DNA of 64,000 bases from the NCBI GenBank assembly GCA_963627465.1, contig CAVGBO010000014.1:1-64000 (forward strand). Reading direction: 5' to 3'. The position numbers and the translations under genes are program-made. The stretch is from CAKUFA01 sp963627465. Its GTDB lineage: Bacteria > Bacillota > Clostridia > Christensenellales > Aristaeellaceae. Positions 7,927-16,638 of the stretch are shown in pieces (position 1 is the stretch's first letter; each line of letters opens with the position of its first letter). The notes under the pieces were generated by a model. That model saw only the letters and a list, made by a program, of their open reading frames with translations. It had not been told where the DNA came from and made no database searches.

Positions 7927-8934
7927 ATGATCGATTTGAAGGACATCGTGGTCAAGTTTGGCGACTTTGAGGCGCTGCACCACATTAACGTAGACGTGAA
8001 GGAGGGAGAATTCTTCACCTTCCTGGGACCTTCCGGCTGCGGCAAAACCACCACCCTGCGCACCATTACCGGCTTTATTGAGCCGGTCAGCGGCACGGTC
8101 AGCGTCAATGACGTGGACATTACCAACGTGCCCATTGAAAAGCGGAACATCGGCATTGTGTTCCAGAGCTACGCCCTCTTCCCCACCATGACTGTGGAAG
8201 ACAACATTGCCTTCGGCCTGAAGCTGAAGCACATGAGCAAGAGCGAAATCAACGACAAGGTGCAGGAAATCGCCCGGAAGGTGGATTTGTCCGATGCACA
8301 GCTGAAGAAAGCCGTCAGCCAGCTTTCCGGCGGTCAGCAGCAGCGTGTGGCCATCGCCCGTGCCCTGGTTACCGGCCCCAGCATTATCTGCATGGACGAG
8401 CCTCTGAGCAACCTGGACGCCAAGCTCCGTGTGCAGCTCCGTAACGAGCTGAAGAAGATGCAGCGGGAATTCGGCATTACCACCATTTACGTTACCCACG
8501 ACCAGGAAGAGGCACTGACCCTTTCCGACCGAATTGCCGTGTTCAACAAGGGCTACATCGAGCAGATCGGCACCCCCAACGAGGTGTACAATCATTCCCG
8601 AACGGAGTTTGTGTGCAACTTCATCGGCGACATTAACCGGCTGGGCAAGGAAATCGCCGATAAGATGAAGCTGAACCCCAAGCAGAACCACTTCATCCGC
8701 CTGGAGCGTGTACGGGTCAACAATGTGAAGAACGACGGTGCGCTGCAGCTGAAGGGCATCATTGAAAGCCGAGAGTATTATGGCCTGTACATCAAGTACT
8801 ACATCAATCTGGGCGACCAGACCATTAAGGCCATCGAAAAGAACGACGGCATCAATATCTACGAGGCAGGAGAAGAAGTTACCGTGTGCCTCCACCCGGC
8901 AGACATTATGTCCTACGATGTTCAGGACGCATAA
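7927..8934 (+). CDS. ABC transporter ATP-binding protein (PotA/FbpC type)
   Basis: Drives the importer by ATP hydrolysis on the cytoplasmic face. Visible motifs in order: Walker A GPSGCGKTT, Q-loop FQSYALFP, signature LSGGQQQRVAIARAL, Walker B IICMDEPLSNLDAKL and the switch His in YVTHDQEEAL. A C-terminal TOBE-like part (about residues 240-335) is present, which sets it apart from ThiQ, the shorter thiamine ATPase. ATG 7927 is preferred: AAGGAG lies about ten bases upstream and the protein then begins MIDLKDIVVKFG. A start at 7876 would add 17 residues that do not look like the family. The stop lies 12 bases before the permease. Confidence 0.9.
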   Translation: MIDLKDIVVKFGDFEALHHINVDVKEGEFFTFLGPSGCGKTTTLRTITGFIEPVSGTVSVNDVDITNVPIEKRNIGIVFQSYALFPTMTVEDNIAFGLKLKHMSKSEINDKVQEIARKVDLSDAQLKKAVSQLSGGQQQRVAIARALVTGPSIICMDEPLSNLDAKLRVQLRNELKKMQREFGITTIYVTHDQEEALTLSDRIAVFNKGYIEQIGTPNEVYNHSRTEFVCNFIGDINRLGKEIADKMKLNPKQNHFIRLERVRVNNVKNDGALQLKGIIESREYYGLYIKYYINLGDQTIKAIEKNDGINIYEAGEEVTVCLHPADIMSYDVQDA

Positions 8935-8946
8935 GGGGGAGCGGAT

Positions 8947-10857
8947 ATGAAAAAGAAACTTGCTTCCCTGAATCCTGGCAACCTATGGAAGGTTTTCGGC
9001 ATTGCCTTCTTCGTGTATCTCTTCCTTGGTTTCATGCTCCTACCCTGCCTGAACACCATTACCCAGGTGTTCACCGTAAAGGACGCCAATGGCAACATTG
9101 ACCCTTGGGCAGTGATTCGCTTCTTCTTTGCCGGCAACATGCCCAGCTACGTGATGAATTCCCTGAAGCTGGCCGTGTGCCTGGTGATTACGGTGAACAT
9201 TGTAGGCATCAGCATTGTGCTGCTGACGGAATACTTTGACATCAAGGGCGCGAAGATTCTCCGCATCGGCTACATGACCACCCTGATTTACTCCGGCGTG
9301 GCGCTGGTGACCGGCTACCTGTTCCTGTATGACAGTGACGGTATCCTGACCACATGGCTGTGTGGCATGTTCCCGGACATGGACAAGAACTGGTTCTCCG
9401 GCTTTAATGCGGTGCTGTTCACCATGACCTTTGCCTGCACCAGCAACCATGCCTTGTTCCTGCGCAACGCCATCCGTGCCATTGACTACAACACAGTGGA
9501 AGCTGCCCGAAACCTGGGTGCTAAGCCCTTCACCGTGCTGAAGAAAGTGGTGCTGCCCACCCTGATCCCCACCCTGTTTTCCCTGACGGTGATGACCTTC
9601 ATCACCGGCCTGTGCGCCATGAGTGCCCCTACCCTGCTGGGCTATGACTCCATCAACCCGGAGATTGTCCGCTTGGCCGGCTCCTCCACGGCAGATGAAG
9701 CCTTCCCTCAGGCACGTGCCGCACTGCTGTCCATCATCCTGGCCCTATTCACCATTGTGCTGCTGACGGTGTTGTCCTCCTACGAGCGGAAGGGTCACTA
9801 CCTGTCCGTCAGCAAGACCAAGGCCAAGCTGGTGAAACAGAAGATTACCAATCCTGTGGCCAATGTGCTGGCGCACATTTACGCCTACGTGCTCTTCATC
9901 ATCTACATGACCCCTGTGGTGATGATCGTCCTTTTCGCCTTCCAGAACTATCCGGCCATTCGTGCCAAGTCCTTGTCCTTCGATCAGTTCACGCTGATCA
10001 ACTTCTTCGGTCAGCAGGATTATGAATTCCTGACCAACCGGGGCAAGGTGAAGGTTCGGGAGGGCAGCATTTCCGGTCTGTTCAGCAATGACGCAACGGT
10101 TGGAGGCATCCGGCTCAGCTTCGTCATGTCTGCCATTGCGGCGGCACTGGCTTGCGTCATTGTGGTGATTGCTGTCAACTACATCTTCAAGAACAAGGGC
10201 AAGAAGCGGGCTGTGGCCATGGAATACAGCATGCTGTTCCCTTGGCTGCTGCCTACCATCCTGATCTGCTATTCCTACCGCACCTACTTCAACTCCGACA
10301 GCGTATGGTATGTGTTCAATAACAACCTGTACATGAAGGAGAATGTCCGCTTCCTGATTGTCATGGCCTACACGGTGGTGAAGCTTCCCTTCGCTCTGCG
10401 AATGATCAAGGCCGCCTTCTACGCCATTGATGAGGAGCTGGAAGATGCGGCAAGGAACCTGGGTGCCAGCAGTCTGGTCACCTTTCTGAAGGTAAAGCTG
10501 CCCATTGTGCTGCCCAGTGTGCTGGCCGTCTTTGCCCTGAACTTCAATGCCCTGTTTACGGAGTATGACATGTCCGCCACCTTCCAGTCCAGCTACGGCA
10601 CCACCTACGCCATGGTGATCCAGAGCATGTGCGCCGAGGAAGGCCGGGACGGCTACAACGTGAACGCCTCCGGCAGACGCTGCGCATCCACCGTGTTCAT
10701 CATGGTGATCTCCGGCTTGATCCTGTACCTGGTGTACGGCGTCGGTGCACGGGATCTGGGCGAACGGCTGGAGCGAAAGGAAAAGCGTCGGAAGCGCATG
10801 GAAGCCTTCAAGGCTAAGTTTCATCACAAGGAAGCAGCCAAAGAAATGGCATCCTAA
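8947..10857 (+). CDS. ABC transporter permease with two fused channel domains
   Basis: 636 residues with about 12 membrane helices: two permease domains in one chain. Each has its own EAA loop (EAARNLGAKPFTVLKKVVLP near residue 180; EDAARNLGASSLVTFLKVKLP near residue 500). This is the FbpB/ThiP-type layout and supplies both halves of the channel, so no second permease gene is needed. The middle and tail are rich in basic residues (for example the C-terminal LERKEKRRKRMEAFKAKF), expected to be cytoplasmic. ATG 8947 follows GGGGGAG. Last gene of the operon, ended by a strong terminator. Confidence 0.88.
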   Translation: MKKKLASLNPGNLWKVFGIAFFVYLFLGFMLLPCLNTITQVFTVKDANGNIDPWAVIRFFFAGNMPSYVMNSLKLAVCLVITVNIVGISIVLLTEYFDIKGAKILRIGYMTTLIYSGVALVTGYLFLYDSDGILTTWLCGMFPDMDKNWFSGFNAVLFTMTFACTSNHALFLRNAIRAIDYNTVEAARNLGAKPFTVLKKVVLPTLIPTLFSLTVMTFITGLCAMSAPTLLGYDSINPEIVRLAGSSTADEAFPQARAALLSIILALFTIVLLTVLSSYERKGHYLSVSKTKAKLVKQKITNPVANVLAHIYAYVLFIIYMTPVVMIVLFAFQNYPAIRAKSLSFDQFTLINFFGQQDYEFLTNRGKVKVREGSISGLFSNDATVGGIRLSFVMSAIAAALACVIVVIAVNYIFKNKGKKRAVAMEYSMLFPWLLPTILICYSYRTYFNSDSVWYVFNNNLYMKENVRFLIVMAYTVVKLPFALRMIKAAFYAIDEELEDAARNLGASSLVTFLKVKLPIVLPSVLAVFALNFNALFTEYDMSATFQSSYGTTYAMVIQSMCAEEGRDGYNVNASGRRCASTVFIMVISGLILYLVYGVGARDLGERLERKEKRRKRMEAFKAKFHHKEAAKEMAS

Positions 10858-10884
10858 TCGTCCCAAGCTCTACCAAGCAATCAG

Positions 10885-10924
10885 CGGAAGTCTCTCATAG
10901 AATCGAGAGGCTTCCGTTTTTTAT
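10885..10924 (+). terminator. Rho-independent terminator of the second ABC importer operon
   Basis: Stem CGGAAG-T-CTCTC (10885-10896) / GAGAG-G-CTTCCG (10905-10916) with an 8-base loop and a following T-run from 10917. Confidence 0.85.
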
Positions 10925-10957
10925 AAGGAAAGGCAAGCTTGCCACACGGCGAGCATG

Positions 10958-10997
10958 AAAAAGGGAGTCTCCCAACCTTTCGGTGAGAGACTCCCTT
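10958..10997 (-). terminator. Rho-independent terminator of the exported split-barrel gene
   Basis: Stem AAGGGAGTCTC (10961-10971) / GAGACTCCCTT (10987-10997). On the minus strand it is followed by a T-run (complement of the A bases from 10958). It faces the terminator of the converging importer operon. Confidence 0.75.
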
Positions 10998-11018
10998 ACA
11001 TTTGCGTACAATCGATTG

Positions 11019-12107
11019 TTACTCAGCAGGCTTCCAGGTGGTCTGGGTCTTCAGGCCTGCGGCGTTGGTGGTCATCTGTGCCAGTGCCAGACTGGTAGGT
11101 GCACCGTAGGTTGCGCAGTACTGATCCAGCTGCTGATACATGGCGGAAGAGTAATACTCCTGCACAGCGGCAGCACCCTCATCGGTGGCCAGGTAAGCAT
11201 CCTTGTAGGCAATCAGCTGATCAATGAAGGCATCCGACAGACCCAAGGTGTAGGCATACTTGGTGTCGCCTTCCTGCACCTGGGTGAAGCGAGCAGCGTT
11301 GGCCATGGTGGGAGACATGTTCATCAGGAAAGGAGCGGTAATCACAATGCTGTCCGGGATGATCTCGTAAACCACCATGGAGCCTGTGCTCATGGTCTTA
11401 GTGATGTATGCCAGCTTGGCTTCCTTGATGGCAGCTTCATCCGTCAGCCCGGTCAAGCCTGCACCATAGGCTGCCCAAGTGGAGGCCAGGGTGGGATAAT
11501 ACTTGTCGAACAGATTGATGAGAGCTGCTGCACCTTCCTCGGTAGCCAGATCATCCGTGGTATAAATCTTAACCGTGCCGTTATACTGCACGCCGTAGGA
11601 GCAATAGTAGTTGTAGGTTTCTTCCTCTTCTACCCGCAGCTGACGCACCCAGCTGACGGATACGTGAGGATTATCCTGGAAGTCCATGGTCTTGCTGGTG
11701 CCAGCTTCAGACACGCCCAGCAGGTGCAGGTTGCTTGCGTCCAGCACCATTTCCAGGTTGGTGTTGGAAGGGATGTTGTTGCGGCTGGTGGCCAGCTGAT
11801 ACATTTCCCGATAGTTGTACCCGGTTTCATCCTGTGCGAAGGAAGCATCGCCTACGTACTTGCCGCCCTTCAGGAATTCCCGTACGGCAGCCATCTGCAG
11901 GTCATTATCCCATTCGATGGCACCATAGTTCACGCCGCCAACCTTCTTTTCCGTGGCGGAGGTCACCGCATCGGCTTCCATCTTCACATAGCCGTGCGCT
12001 TCTGCCCAAGCAGCACCCTCTTCGTCCGTGATGTCTGCCATAGCCACCATGGGCAGAGCCATTGTTGCTGCAGCCAGCAGCGCCGTCAGTCTGGTACGAG
12101 TGTTCAT
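11019..12107 (-). CDS. Exported pyridoxamine-phosphate-oxidase-like (FMN split-barrel) protein
   Basis: 362 residues with a Sec signal peptide (TRLTALLAAATMALPMVAMA, cleavage near residue 23). Residues of about 90-180 resemble the FMN-binding split barrel (NTNLEMVLD.., SEAGTSKTMDF, NPHVSVSWV). The rest, about 180 residues rich in Ala and Tyr, I do not recognise. Most family members are cytoplasmic, so an exported version is uncommon; cofactor and substrate are unknown. ATG 12107 follows AGAGGAG; the upstream extension to an earlier start lacks a ribosome binding site and would bury the signal peptide. It has its own promoter and terminator, so it is monocistronic. Confidence 0.65.
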   Translation of the reverse strand: MNTRTRLTALLAAATMALPMVAMADITDEEGAAWAEAHGYVKMEADAVTSATEKKVGGVNYGAIEWDNDLQMAAVREFLKGGKYVGDASFAQDETGYNYREMYQLATSRNNIPSNTNLEMVLDASNLHLLGVSEAGTSKTMDFQDNPHVSVSWVRQLRVEEEETYNYYCSYGVQYNGTVKIYTTDDLATEEGAAALINLFDKYYPTLASTWAAYGAGLTGLTDEAAIKEAKLAYITKTMSTGSMVVYEIIPDSIVITAPFLMNMSPTMANAARFTQVQEGDTKYAYTLGLSDAFIDQLIAYKDAYLATDEGAAAVQEYYSSAMYQQLDQYCATYGAPTSLALAQMTTNAAGLKTQTTWKPAE

Positions 12108-12158
12108 TTTTTCTCCTCTTTTCTGCTCAGTCAAGACTTTATGCTGAGCCATACCTTC

Positions 12159-12187
12159 ACTGTACCGCTTTGTTATGGAATTGTCAA
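12159..12187 (-). promoter_or_regulatory. Promoter of the exported split-barrel gene
   Basis: On the minus strand: TTGACA (12182-12187), 17-base spacer, TACAGT (12159-12164). The leader to the start codon is about 45 bases. Confidence 0.65.
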
Positions 12188-12208
12188 TAGCATTTCCGCA
12201 TCTGCATC

Positions 12209-12249
12209 AAAAAAACCGGTGCAAAACGCCATGTTTCGCACCAGTTTTT
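12209..12249 (-). terminator. Rho-independent terminator of the rfb operon
   Basis: Stem AAAAAC-C-GGTGC (12211-12222) / GCACC-A-GTTTTT (12238-12249) with one mismatch. On the minus strand seven T follow (complement of 12209-12215). It lies 18 bases after the rfbD stop codon. Confidence 0.75.
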
Positions 12250-12267
12250 CCATGTATTGATATGGGC

Positions 12268-13116
12268 TTACTTTTCTCCCAGCTCTACCAGGTAGCGAGT
12301 CAGAGCATCCTGCCACGGAGGCAGGCGATCGAACCCGGCCTCCGTCAGGCTCTCCTTGCTCAGGCGAGAGTTGGCCGGACGCTTGACCGGGGCATTGTAC
12401 TCCTCGGTGGTCACCGGGTGAATCCGGCACTTTCTGCCGGACTGCTTCATGATTTCCTCCGCAAAGTCTGCCCAGGAGCAGAATCCCTCGTTGGTGGCAT
12501 GATACACACCGTAGTGATTGGTGCGGATCATGTCGCACATCAGCCGTGCCAGGTCAGGGGTATAGGTAGGCGAACCGAACTGGTCATTGACCACATTCAG
12601 CTCCTCCTTCTCGCTGCCCAGGCGCAGCATGGTCTTCACAAAGTTTCGACCGTTAAGGCCGAACACCCACGCCGTGCGGATGATGAAGAATTTCTGCATC
12701 AGGCTGCGAACGGCTTCTTCACCCTGTGCCTTGGTCAGGCCGTATACATTCTGCGGTGCAATGGGATCCTTCACCTGGAAGGGCTCGGTCCCTTCTCCGG
12801 AAAACACATAGTCCGTGGAAATGTACATGAGTGCAGCGTCCACTGCCAAAGCAGCACGCACCATGTTCAGCGTGCCGCCTCCGTTCACATCCGCAGCGAC
12901 TTCCGGCTCTGTTTCCGCCTTATCCACATTGGTGTAGGCGGCGCAGTGCATAATGGCGTCAGGCGCATAGTCCTTCACATAGGCCATTACAGCCTGTGCA
13001 TCCGTCAGGTCAAAATCATCCCGATCCACACCCTTGCATTCAATGCCCAGGGCGGTCAGCCGCTTCACGCAGTCATAGCCTAATTGTCCGGCAACGCCGG
13101 TTACCAATACCTTCAT
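12268..13116 (-). CDS. rfbD: dTDP-4-dehydrorhamnose reductase
   Basis: Last step of dTDP-L-rhamnose synthesis: NAD(P)H-dependent reduction of dTDP-4-dehydro-L-rhamnose in the cytoplasm. 282 residues, normal length. The Rossmann motif is GVAGQLGYD near the N-terminus, and the YISTDYVFSGEG and YGLTKAQGE segments carry the active-site Tyr and Lys. ATG 13116 overlaps the rfbB stop by four bases (ATGA), so translation is coupled. A longer N-terminal reading exists but has no family support. Fourth and last gene of rfbA-C-B-D. Confidence 0.95.
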   Translation of the reverse strand: MKVLVTGVAGQLGYDCVKRLTALGIECKGVDRDDFDLTDAQAVMAYVKDYAPDAIMHCAAYTNVDKAETEPEVAADVNGGGTLNMVRAALAVDAALMYISTDYVFSGEGTEPFQVKDPIAPQNVYGLTKAQGEEAVRSLMQKFFIIRTAWVFGLNGRNFVKTMLRLGSEKEELNVVNDQFGSPTYTPDLARLMCDMIRTNHYGVYHATNEGFCSWADFAEEIMKQSGRKCRIHPVTTEEYNAPVKRPANSRLSKESLTEAGFDRLPPWQDALTRYLVELGEK

Positions 13117-14141
13117 GCTTGTCCTCTGTTTCCATACATTTTTTCGTAGTAATTCTGATAATCCCCGGCCAGAATATCCTTCCACCACTTCTCGTTATCC
13201 AGATACCAGCGGATGGTCTTCTTGATGCCCTCATCGAAGGTGGTAGCGGGCAGCCAGCCCAGCTCCCCGTGAATCTTGCTGGGATCAATGGCGTAACGCT
13301 GGTCGTGACCCGGCCGATCCTTTACGTAGGTAATGAGGCTTTCCGGCTTGCCCAGCTCCCGGAGGATGGTCTTTACCACTTCCAGATTGGTACGCTCGTT
13401 GTGGCCGCCCACGTTGTAGATTTCGCCTTCACGTCCCTTGCGAATGACCAAGTCAATGGCAGAGCAGTGATCCTCCACATACAGCCAGTCCCGCACGTTT
13501 TCGCCGGTGCCGTAAACCGGCAGGCTTTCGTCCGCCAGGGCACGGGAAATCATCAGAGGGATCAGCTTCTCCGGGAAATGATAGGGGCCGTAGTTGTTGG
13601 AGCAGCGGGTAATGGATACCGGCAGATGGAAGGTACGGGCATAGGCCAGCACCAGCAGATCAGCAGCGGCCTTGGAAGCACTGTAGGGGCTGGAAGTATG
13701 GATGGGGGTCTCTTCCGTGAAGAACAGATCCGGCCGATCCAGGGGCAAATCGCCGTACACCTCGTCGGTGGACACCTGATGATACCGCTTGATGCCATAC
13801 TTCCGGCAGGCATCCATCAGAGTCTGGGTACCCAAAATGTTGGTGCGCAGGAACAGCCCGGGATCTTCCACGGAACGATCCACATGGCTCTCCGCCGCAA
13901 AGTTCACGATCATGTCGGGATGCTCTTCCTGAAAGAGCTTTTCCACAGCAGCCTTGTCCGTAATGTCCGCCTTCACGAAGCGGAAATGGTCATTCTTCAT
14001 GGCCTCATCCAAGGTGGCCATGTTGCCTGCATAGGTCAGGCTGTCCAGGCAAACGATCCGATCCTCCGGATGGTTCTTCAGCTGGAAGTAAATAAAGTTG
14101 CTGCCGATGAAGCCGGCACCGCCGGTAACGATAATGGTCAT
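13113..14141 (-). CDS. rfbB: dTDP-glucose 4,6-dehydratase
   Basis: Second step of dTDP-rhamnose synthesis: NAD+-dependent 4,6-dehydration of dTDP-glucose. 342 residues. It has an N-terminal GGAGFIGSN nucleotide-binding motif, the STDEVYGD segment with catalytic Thr/Asp/Glu, and the YSASKAAAD segment with the active-site Tyr-x3-Lys. The stop overlaps the start of rfbD and the start overlaps the stop of rfbC (both ATGA). Confidence 0.97.
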   Translation of the reverse strand: MTIIVTGGAGFIGSNFIYFQLKNHPEDRIVCLDSLTYAGNMATLDEAMKNDHFRFVKADITDKAAVEKLFQEEHPDMIVNFAAESHVDRSVEDPGLFLRTNILGTQTLMDACRKYGIKRYHQVSTDEVYGDLPLDRPDLFFTEETPIHTSSPYSASKAAADLLVLAYARTFHLPVSITRCSNNYGPYHFPEKLIPLMISRALADESLPVYGTGENVRDWLYVEDHCSAIDLVIRKGREGEIYNVGGHNERTNLEVVKTILRELGKPESLITYVKDRPGHDQRYAIDPSKIHGELGWLPATTFDEGIKKTIRWYLDNEKWWKDILAGDYQNYYEKMYGNRGQA

Positions 14142-14707
14142 GCCTGTTCCTCCTTATAAACGAAGTTGCAGTCGCTGTCCGCAAGGAGCGGGGAGGTGGT
14201 ATCCTTCTGGCTGAGCAGCTCCTCAATCACCTCGCCCCATTCTACGCCGATGGCAGGGTCATTGAACCGAATGCCCCGGTCGCATTCCTTGCTGTAGAGA
14301 TTATCCACCTTGTAGCAGAACTCCACATCATCCGTCAGGGTGCGGAAGCCGTGGCCAAAGCCCCGGGGAATGAAAAGCATCCGCTTATTGTCAGCAGACA
14401 GCTCCACCGCAACCCACTGCCGATAGGTGGGGCTGCCCTTGCGGAGATCCACTGCCACATCCATCACAGCGCCCTTGGTTACGCGAACCAGCTTCGCCTG
14501 TGCCATGGGATCATTCTGGAAATGGATGCCCCGGAGCACGCCCTTCTGTGCCGTAAAGGACTGATTATCCTGCACGAATACGTTGTCAATCCCCAGATCA
14601 TGGAATGCCTTCTGGGAATAGGTTTCCATAAAGTAGCCCCGCTTGTCGCCAAAGACCTTGGGCTCAATGATGTAGACTCCCGGCAGGGAGGTGGCGATCT
14701 TCTCCAT
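14138..14707 (-). CDS. rfbC: dTDP-4-dehydrorhamnose 3,5-epimerase
   Basis: Third step of dTDP-rhamnose synthesis; epimerises C3 and C5 of the keto sugar. 189 residues forming a cupin-type barrel. Family motifs include FVQDNQSFTAQKGVLRGIHFQ (active-site His in RGIHFQ), MDVAVDLRKGSPTY and RMLFIPRGFGHGF. It starts 27 bases after rfbA, and its stop overlaps the rfbB start by four bases. Confidence 0.96.
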   Translation of the reverse strand: MEKIATSLPGVYIIEPKVFGDKRGYFMETYSQKAFHDLGIDNVFVQDNQSFTAQKGVLRGIHFQNDPMAQAKLVRVTKGAVMDVAVDLRKGSPTYRQWVAVELSADNKRMLFIPRGFGHGFRTLTDDVEFCYKVDNLYSKECDRGIRFNDPAIGVEWGEVIEELLSQKDTTSPLLADSDCNFVYKEEQA

Positions 14708-14734
14708 GAATCAAAGACCTCTTTCAAAGAAAAA

Positions 14735-15619
14735 TTAGTAGCGAATCTTGCCGTCTGCCACAGCCTTCAGGTGCTCGCCATAGGGGCTCTTGCCGTACCG
14801 CTGTGCGGAGGCAAGCAGCTCATCCTTGTTAATCCAGCCGTTCTTGTAGGCAATTTCCTCAGGGGCGGAAATCTTGATGCCCTGCCGCTTTTCTACCATG
14901 CGGACGAAATCGGCAGCCTCCACCAGAGATTCCATGGTGCCGGTATCCAGCCAGGCATAGCCCCGACCCAGCAGCTTCACATCCAGCTCGCCGCTTTGCA
15001 GGTACATGTCGTTCAGGGTGGTGATTTCCAGCTCGCCCCGGGCGGAGGGTTTCACTTCTTTCGCCTTTGCGCTAACCCCGGCAGGGTAGAAGTACAGTCC
15101 CGTAATGCAATAGTTGCTCTTGGGGTACTTGGGCTTCTCTTCCACAGAGATGACCTTGCCGTTTTCATCAAACTCCACAATGCCGAACCGTTCCGGATCA
15201 TTTACGTAGTAGCCGAAAATGGTAGCCCGGCCGGCCTTCGCATTGGCAGCTGCATCCTTCAGCACGTGGGAGAACCCGTTGCCGTAGAAGATGTTATCCC
15301 CCAGCACCATGGCGCAGCTATCGTCACCGATGAATTCCTCACCAATGATGAAGGCCTGTGCCAAGCCGTCCGGAGAAGGCTGCACCGCATACTGCAGGGA
15401 TACGCCGAACTGGCTGCCATCCCCCAAAAGGGACTGGAACCGGGGCGTATCCACTGGGGTGGAGATGATCAAAATATCACGGATGCCTGCAAGCATCAAT
15501 GTGGACAGAGGATAGTAGATCATGGGCTTATCGTACACCGGCAGCAGCTGCTTGCTGGTGACCATGGTCAGTGGGTACAGCCGCGTGCCTGCTCCGCCGG
15601 CCAAGATGATTCCCTTCAT
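14735..15619 (-). CDS. rfbA: Glucose-1-phosphate thymidylyltransferase
   Basis: First step of dTDP-L-rhamnose synthesis: dTTP + glucose 1-phosphate to dTDP-glucose. 294 residues. It has the nucleotidyltransferase signature GGAGTRLYPLT near the N-terminus, KQLLPVYDKPMIYYPL, and the VLGDNIFYG metal/sugar-binding segment. ATG 15619 follows AAAGGAGG. First gene of the operon behind the promoter at 15676-15704. The product feeds cell-surface polysaccharide or glycan synthesis. Confidence 0.97.
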   Translation of the reverse strand: MKGIILAGGAGTRLYPLTMVTSKQLLPVYDKPMIYYPLSTLMLAGIRDILIISTPVDTPRFQSLLGDGSQFGVSLQYAVQPSPDGLAQAFIIGEEFIGDDSCAMVLGDNIFYGNGFSHVLKDAAANAKAGRATIFGYYVNDPERFGIVEFDENGKVISVEEKPKYPKSNYCITGLYFYPAGVSAKAKEVKPSARGELEITTLNDMYLQSGELDVKLLGRGYAWLDTGTMESLVEAADFVRMVEKRQGIKISAPEEIAYKNGWINKDELLASAQRYGKSPYGEHLKAVADGKIRY

Positions 15620-15675
15620 GAAGCGGTCCTCCTTTAAGTGACAAATGAAATTTGGAAAGCAATTTCCGTTGATTC

Positions 15676-15704
15676 ATTATAGCATAGCCCTGTAGGAAAA
15701 GCAA
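15676..15704 (-). promoter_or_regulatory. Promoter of the rfbACBD operon
   Basis: On the minus strand: TTGCTT (15699-15704), 17-base spacer, TATAAT (15676-15681). The leader is about 50 bases. A TTGACA-like-free -35 makes it moderate in strength. Confidence 0.6.
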
Positions 15705-15738
15705 ACCAACGATTGACAAACGCTAACAGAACATCCTG

Positions 15739-16368
15739 TTAATTTGCCGCAGTGGCGGACTGTTCCTTTCTTTTCATGCCGTGAATTTTACCGATCAGAA
15801 AGGAAGAAATCGTTACCGTTACCAGCGAGCAGGCAATCTTCTGCCACGGAATATAGCTCAGGGACAGGGTCAGTACTGCCACGTCCGTAAACAGATACGC
15901 TCTGTCAACCGGCCAGTGAAATTGCTTGGCAATGACCAGTGCCAGGGCATCGTCTCCCCCGGAGGCACCGCCTGCACGAACCACCAAGCCTACGCCCACG
16001 CCCACAAATAAGGCGCCCACTACCGCCGCCAGCAAAGGCTGATCCGCCATGGAAGGCAGCAGGGGACCGATCGCCTCCCACAGGGCATAGGTCAGGGCAA
16101 ACCCACCCGTAGCGCACAGAGCACAGCGGAGAAAGTCTTTTCCCAAATATTTGACACCTAGGGCATAGCAAATCACGTCCAGCACCACTTCCGTAATGGC
16201 CGGAGAAATTCCCAGCCAGTGCTGAACCAGCAGCGTCATGCCCAGCACACCGCCCTCGGTAATGCTGCACCGACTATGCACATTGTACAAGCCAAAGGTC
16301 AATATGGCCGCCCCTGCCAGCAGCATAGCGTATCGTTTCCATTCCCGTTTCAGATGATCCAGAAGCAT
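15739..16368 (-). CDS. YitT-family (DUF161) membrane protein
   Basis: 209 residues with five or six membrane helices. The family hallmark GGVLGMTLLVQ and the later VVRAGGASGGDDALALVI (glycine-rich re-entrant-like stretch) place it in the YitT/DUF161 group, whose molecular role is unknown. ATG 16368 follows AGGAGGG; a longer N-terminal reading lacks a ribosome binding site. It has its own consensus promoter and no obvious terminator before rfbA, so some transcription may run into the rfb operon. Confidence 0.8.
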   Translation of the reverse strand: MLLDHLKREWKRYAMLLAGAAILTFGLYNVHSRCSITEGGVLGMTLLVQHWLGISPAITEVVLDVICYALGVKYLGKDFLRCALCATGGFALTYALWEAIGPLLPSMADQPLLAAVVGALFVGVGVGLVVRAGGASGGDDALALVIAKQFHWPVDRAYLFTDVAVLTLSLSYIPWQKIACSLVTVTISSFLIGKIHGMKRKEQSATAAN

Positions 16369-16396
16369 TCTAACCCTCCTAAATGGTTGCACTTCT

Positions 16397-16424
16397 ATCA
16401 TAGCGAATGGACAGGGAATGTCAA
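16397..16424 (-). promoter_or_regulatory. Promoter of the YitT-type gene
   Basis: On the minus strand: TTGACA (16419-16424), 16-base spacer, TATGAT (16397-16402), 28 bases before the start codon. Confidence 0.65.
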
Positions 16425-16518
16425 GGGGCGCATGGGATACCGGATGGCAATCACGTTTCCATTTGTTCGCCCTCTTCCCCATGCTTCCTTCTTTCTTTTG
16501 CAACAATTTGTCCTTACA

Positions 16519-16547
16519 TTGCAAGATAGAAAAAAGTATGATAAAAT
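16519..16547 (+). promoter_or_regulatory. Promoter of the CotH-domain gene
   Basis: TTGCAA (16519-16524), 17-base spacer, TAAAAT (16542-16547). The leader to ATG 16639 is about 85 bases and holds no clear known element. Confidence 0.5.
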
Positions 16548-16638
16548 GCAGGGGATAGAGGGATCGTCTCCTCTGTCATAACCGTCAAGATCATGTAGGA
16601 ACGCAGCGCATTCAGGCGCAGAAACAGGAGAAACGCAA

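Noticed and set aside
7870..8895. Long open frame antisense to the ATPase gene
   Set aside because: It mirrors a real gene with strong motifs and lacks any family likeness; the same holds for antisense frames at 26009-27301, 46426-47868 and 60784-62472.
6584..10857. Thiamine importer ThiBPQ
   Set aside because: The fused permease fits, but the ATPase carries a C-terminal TOBE-like region that ThiQ lacks, and no TPP riboswitch precedes the operon.
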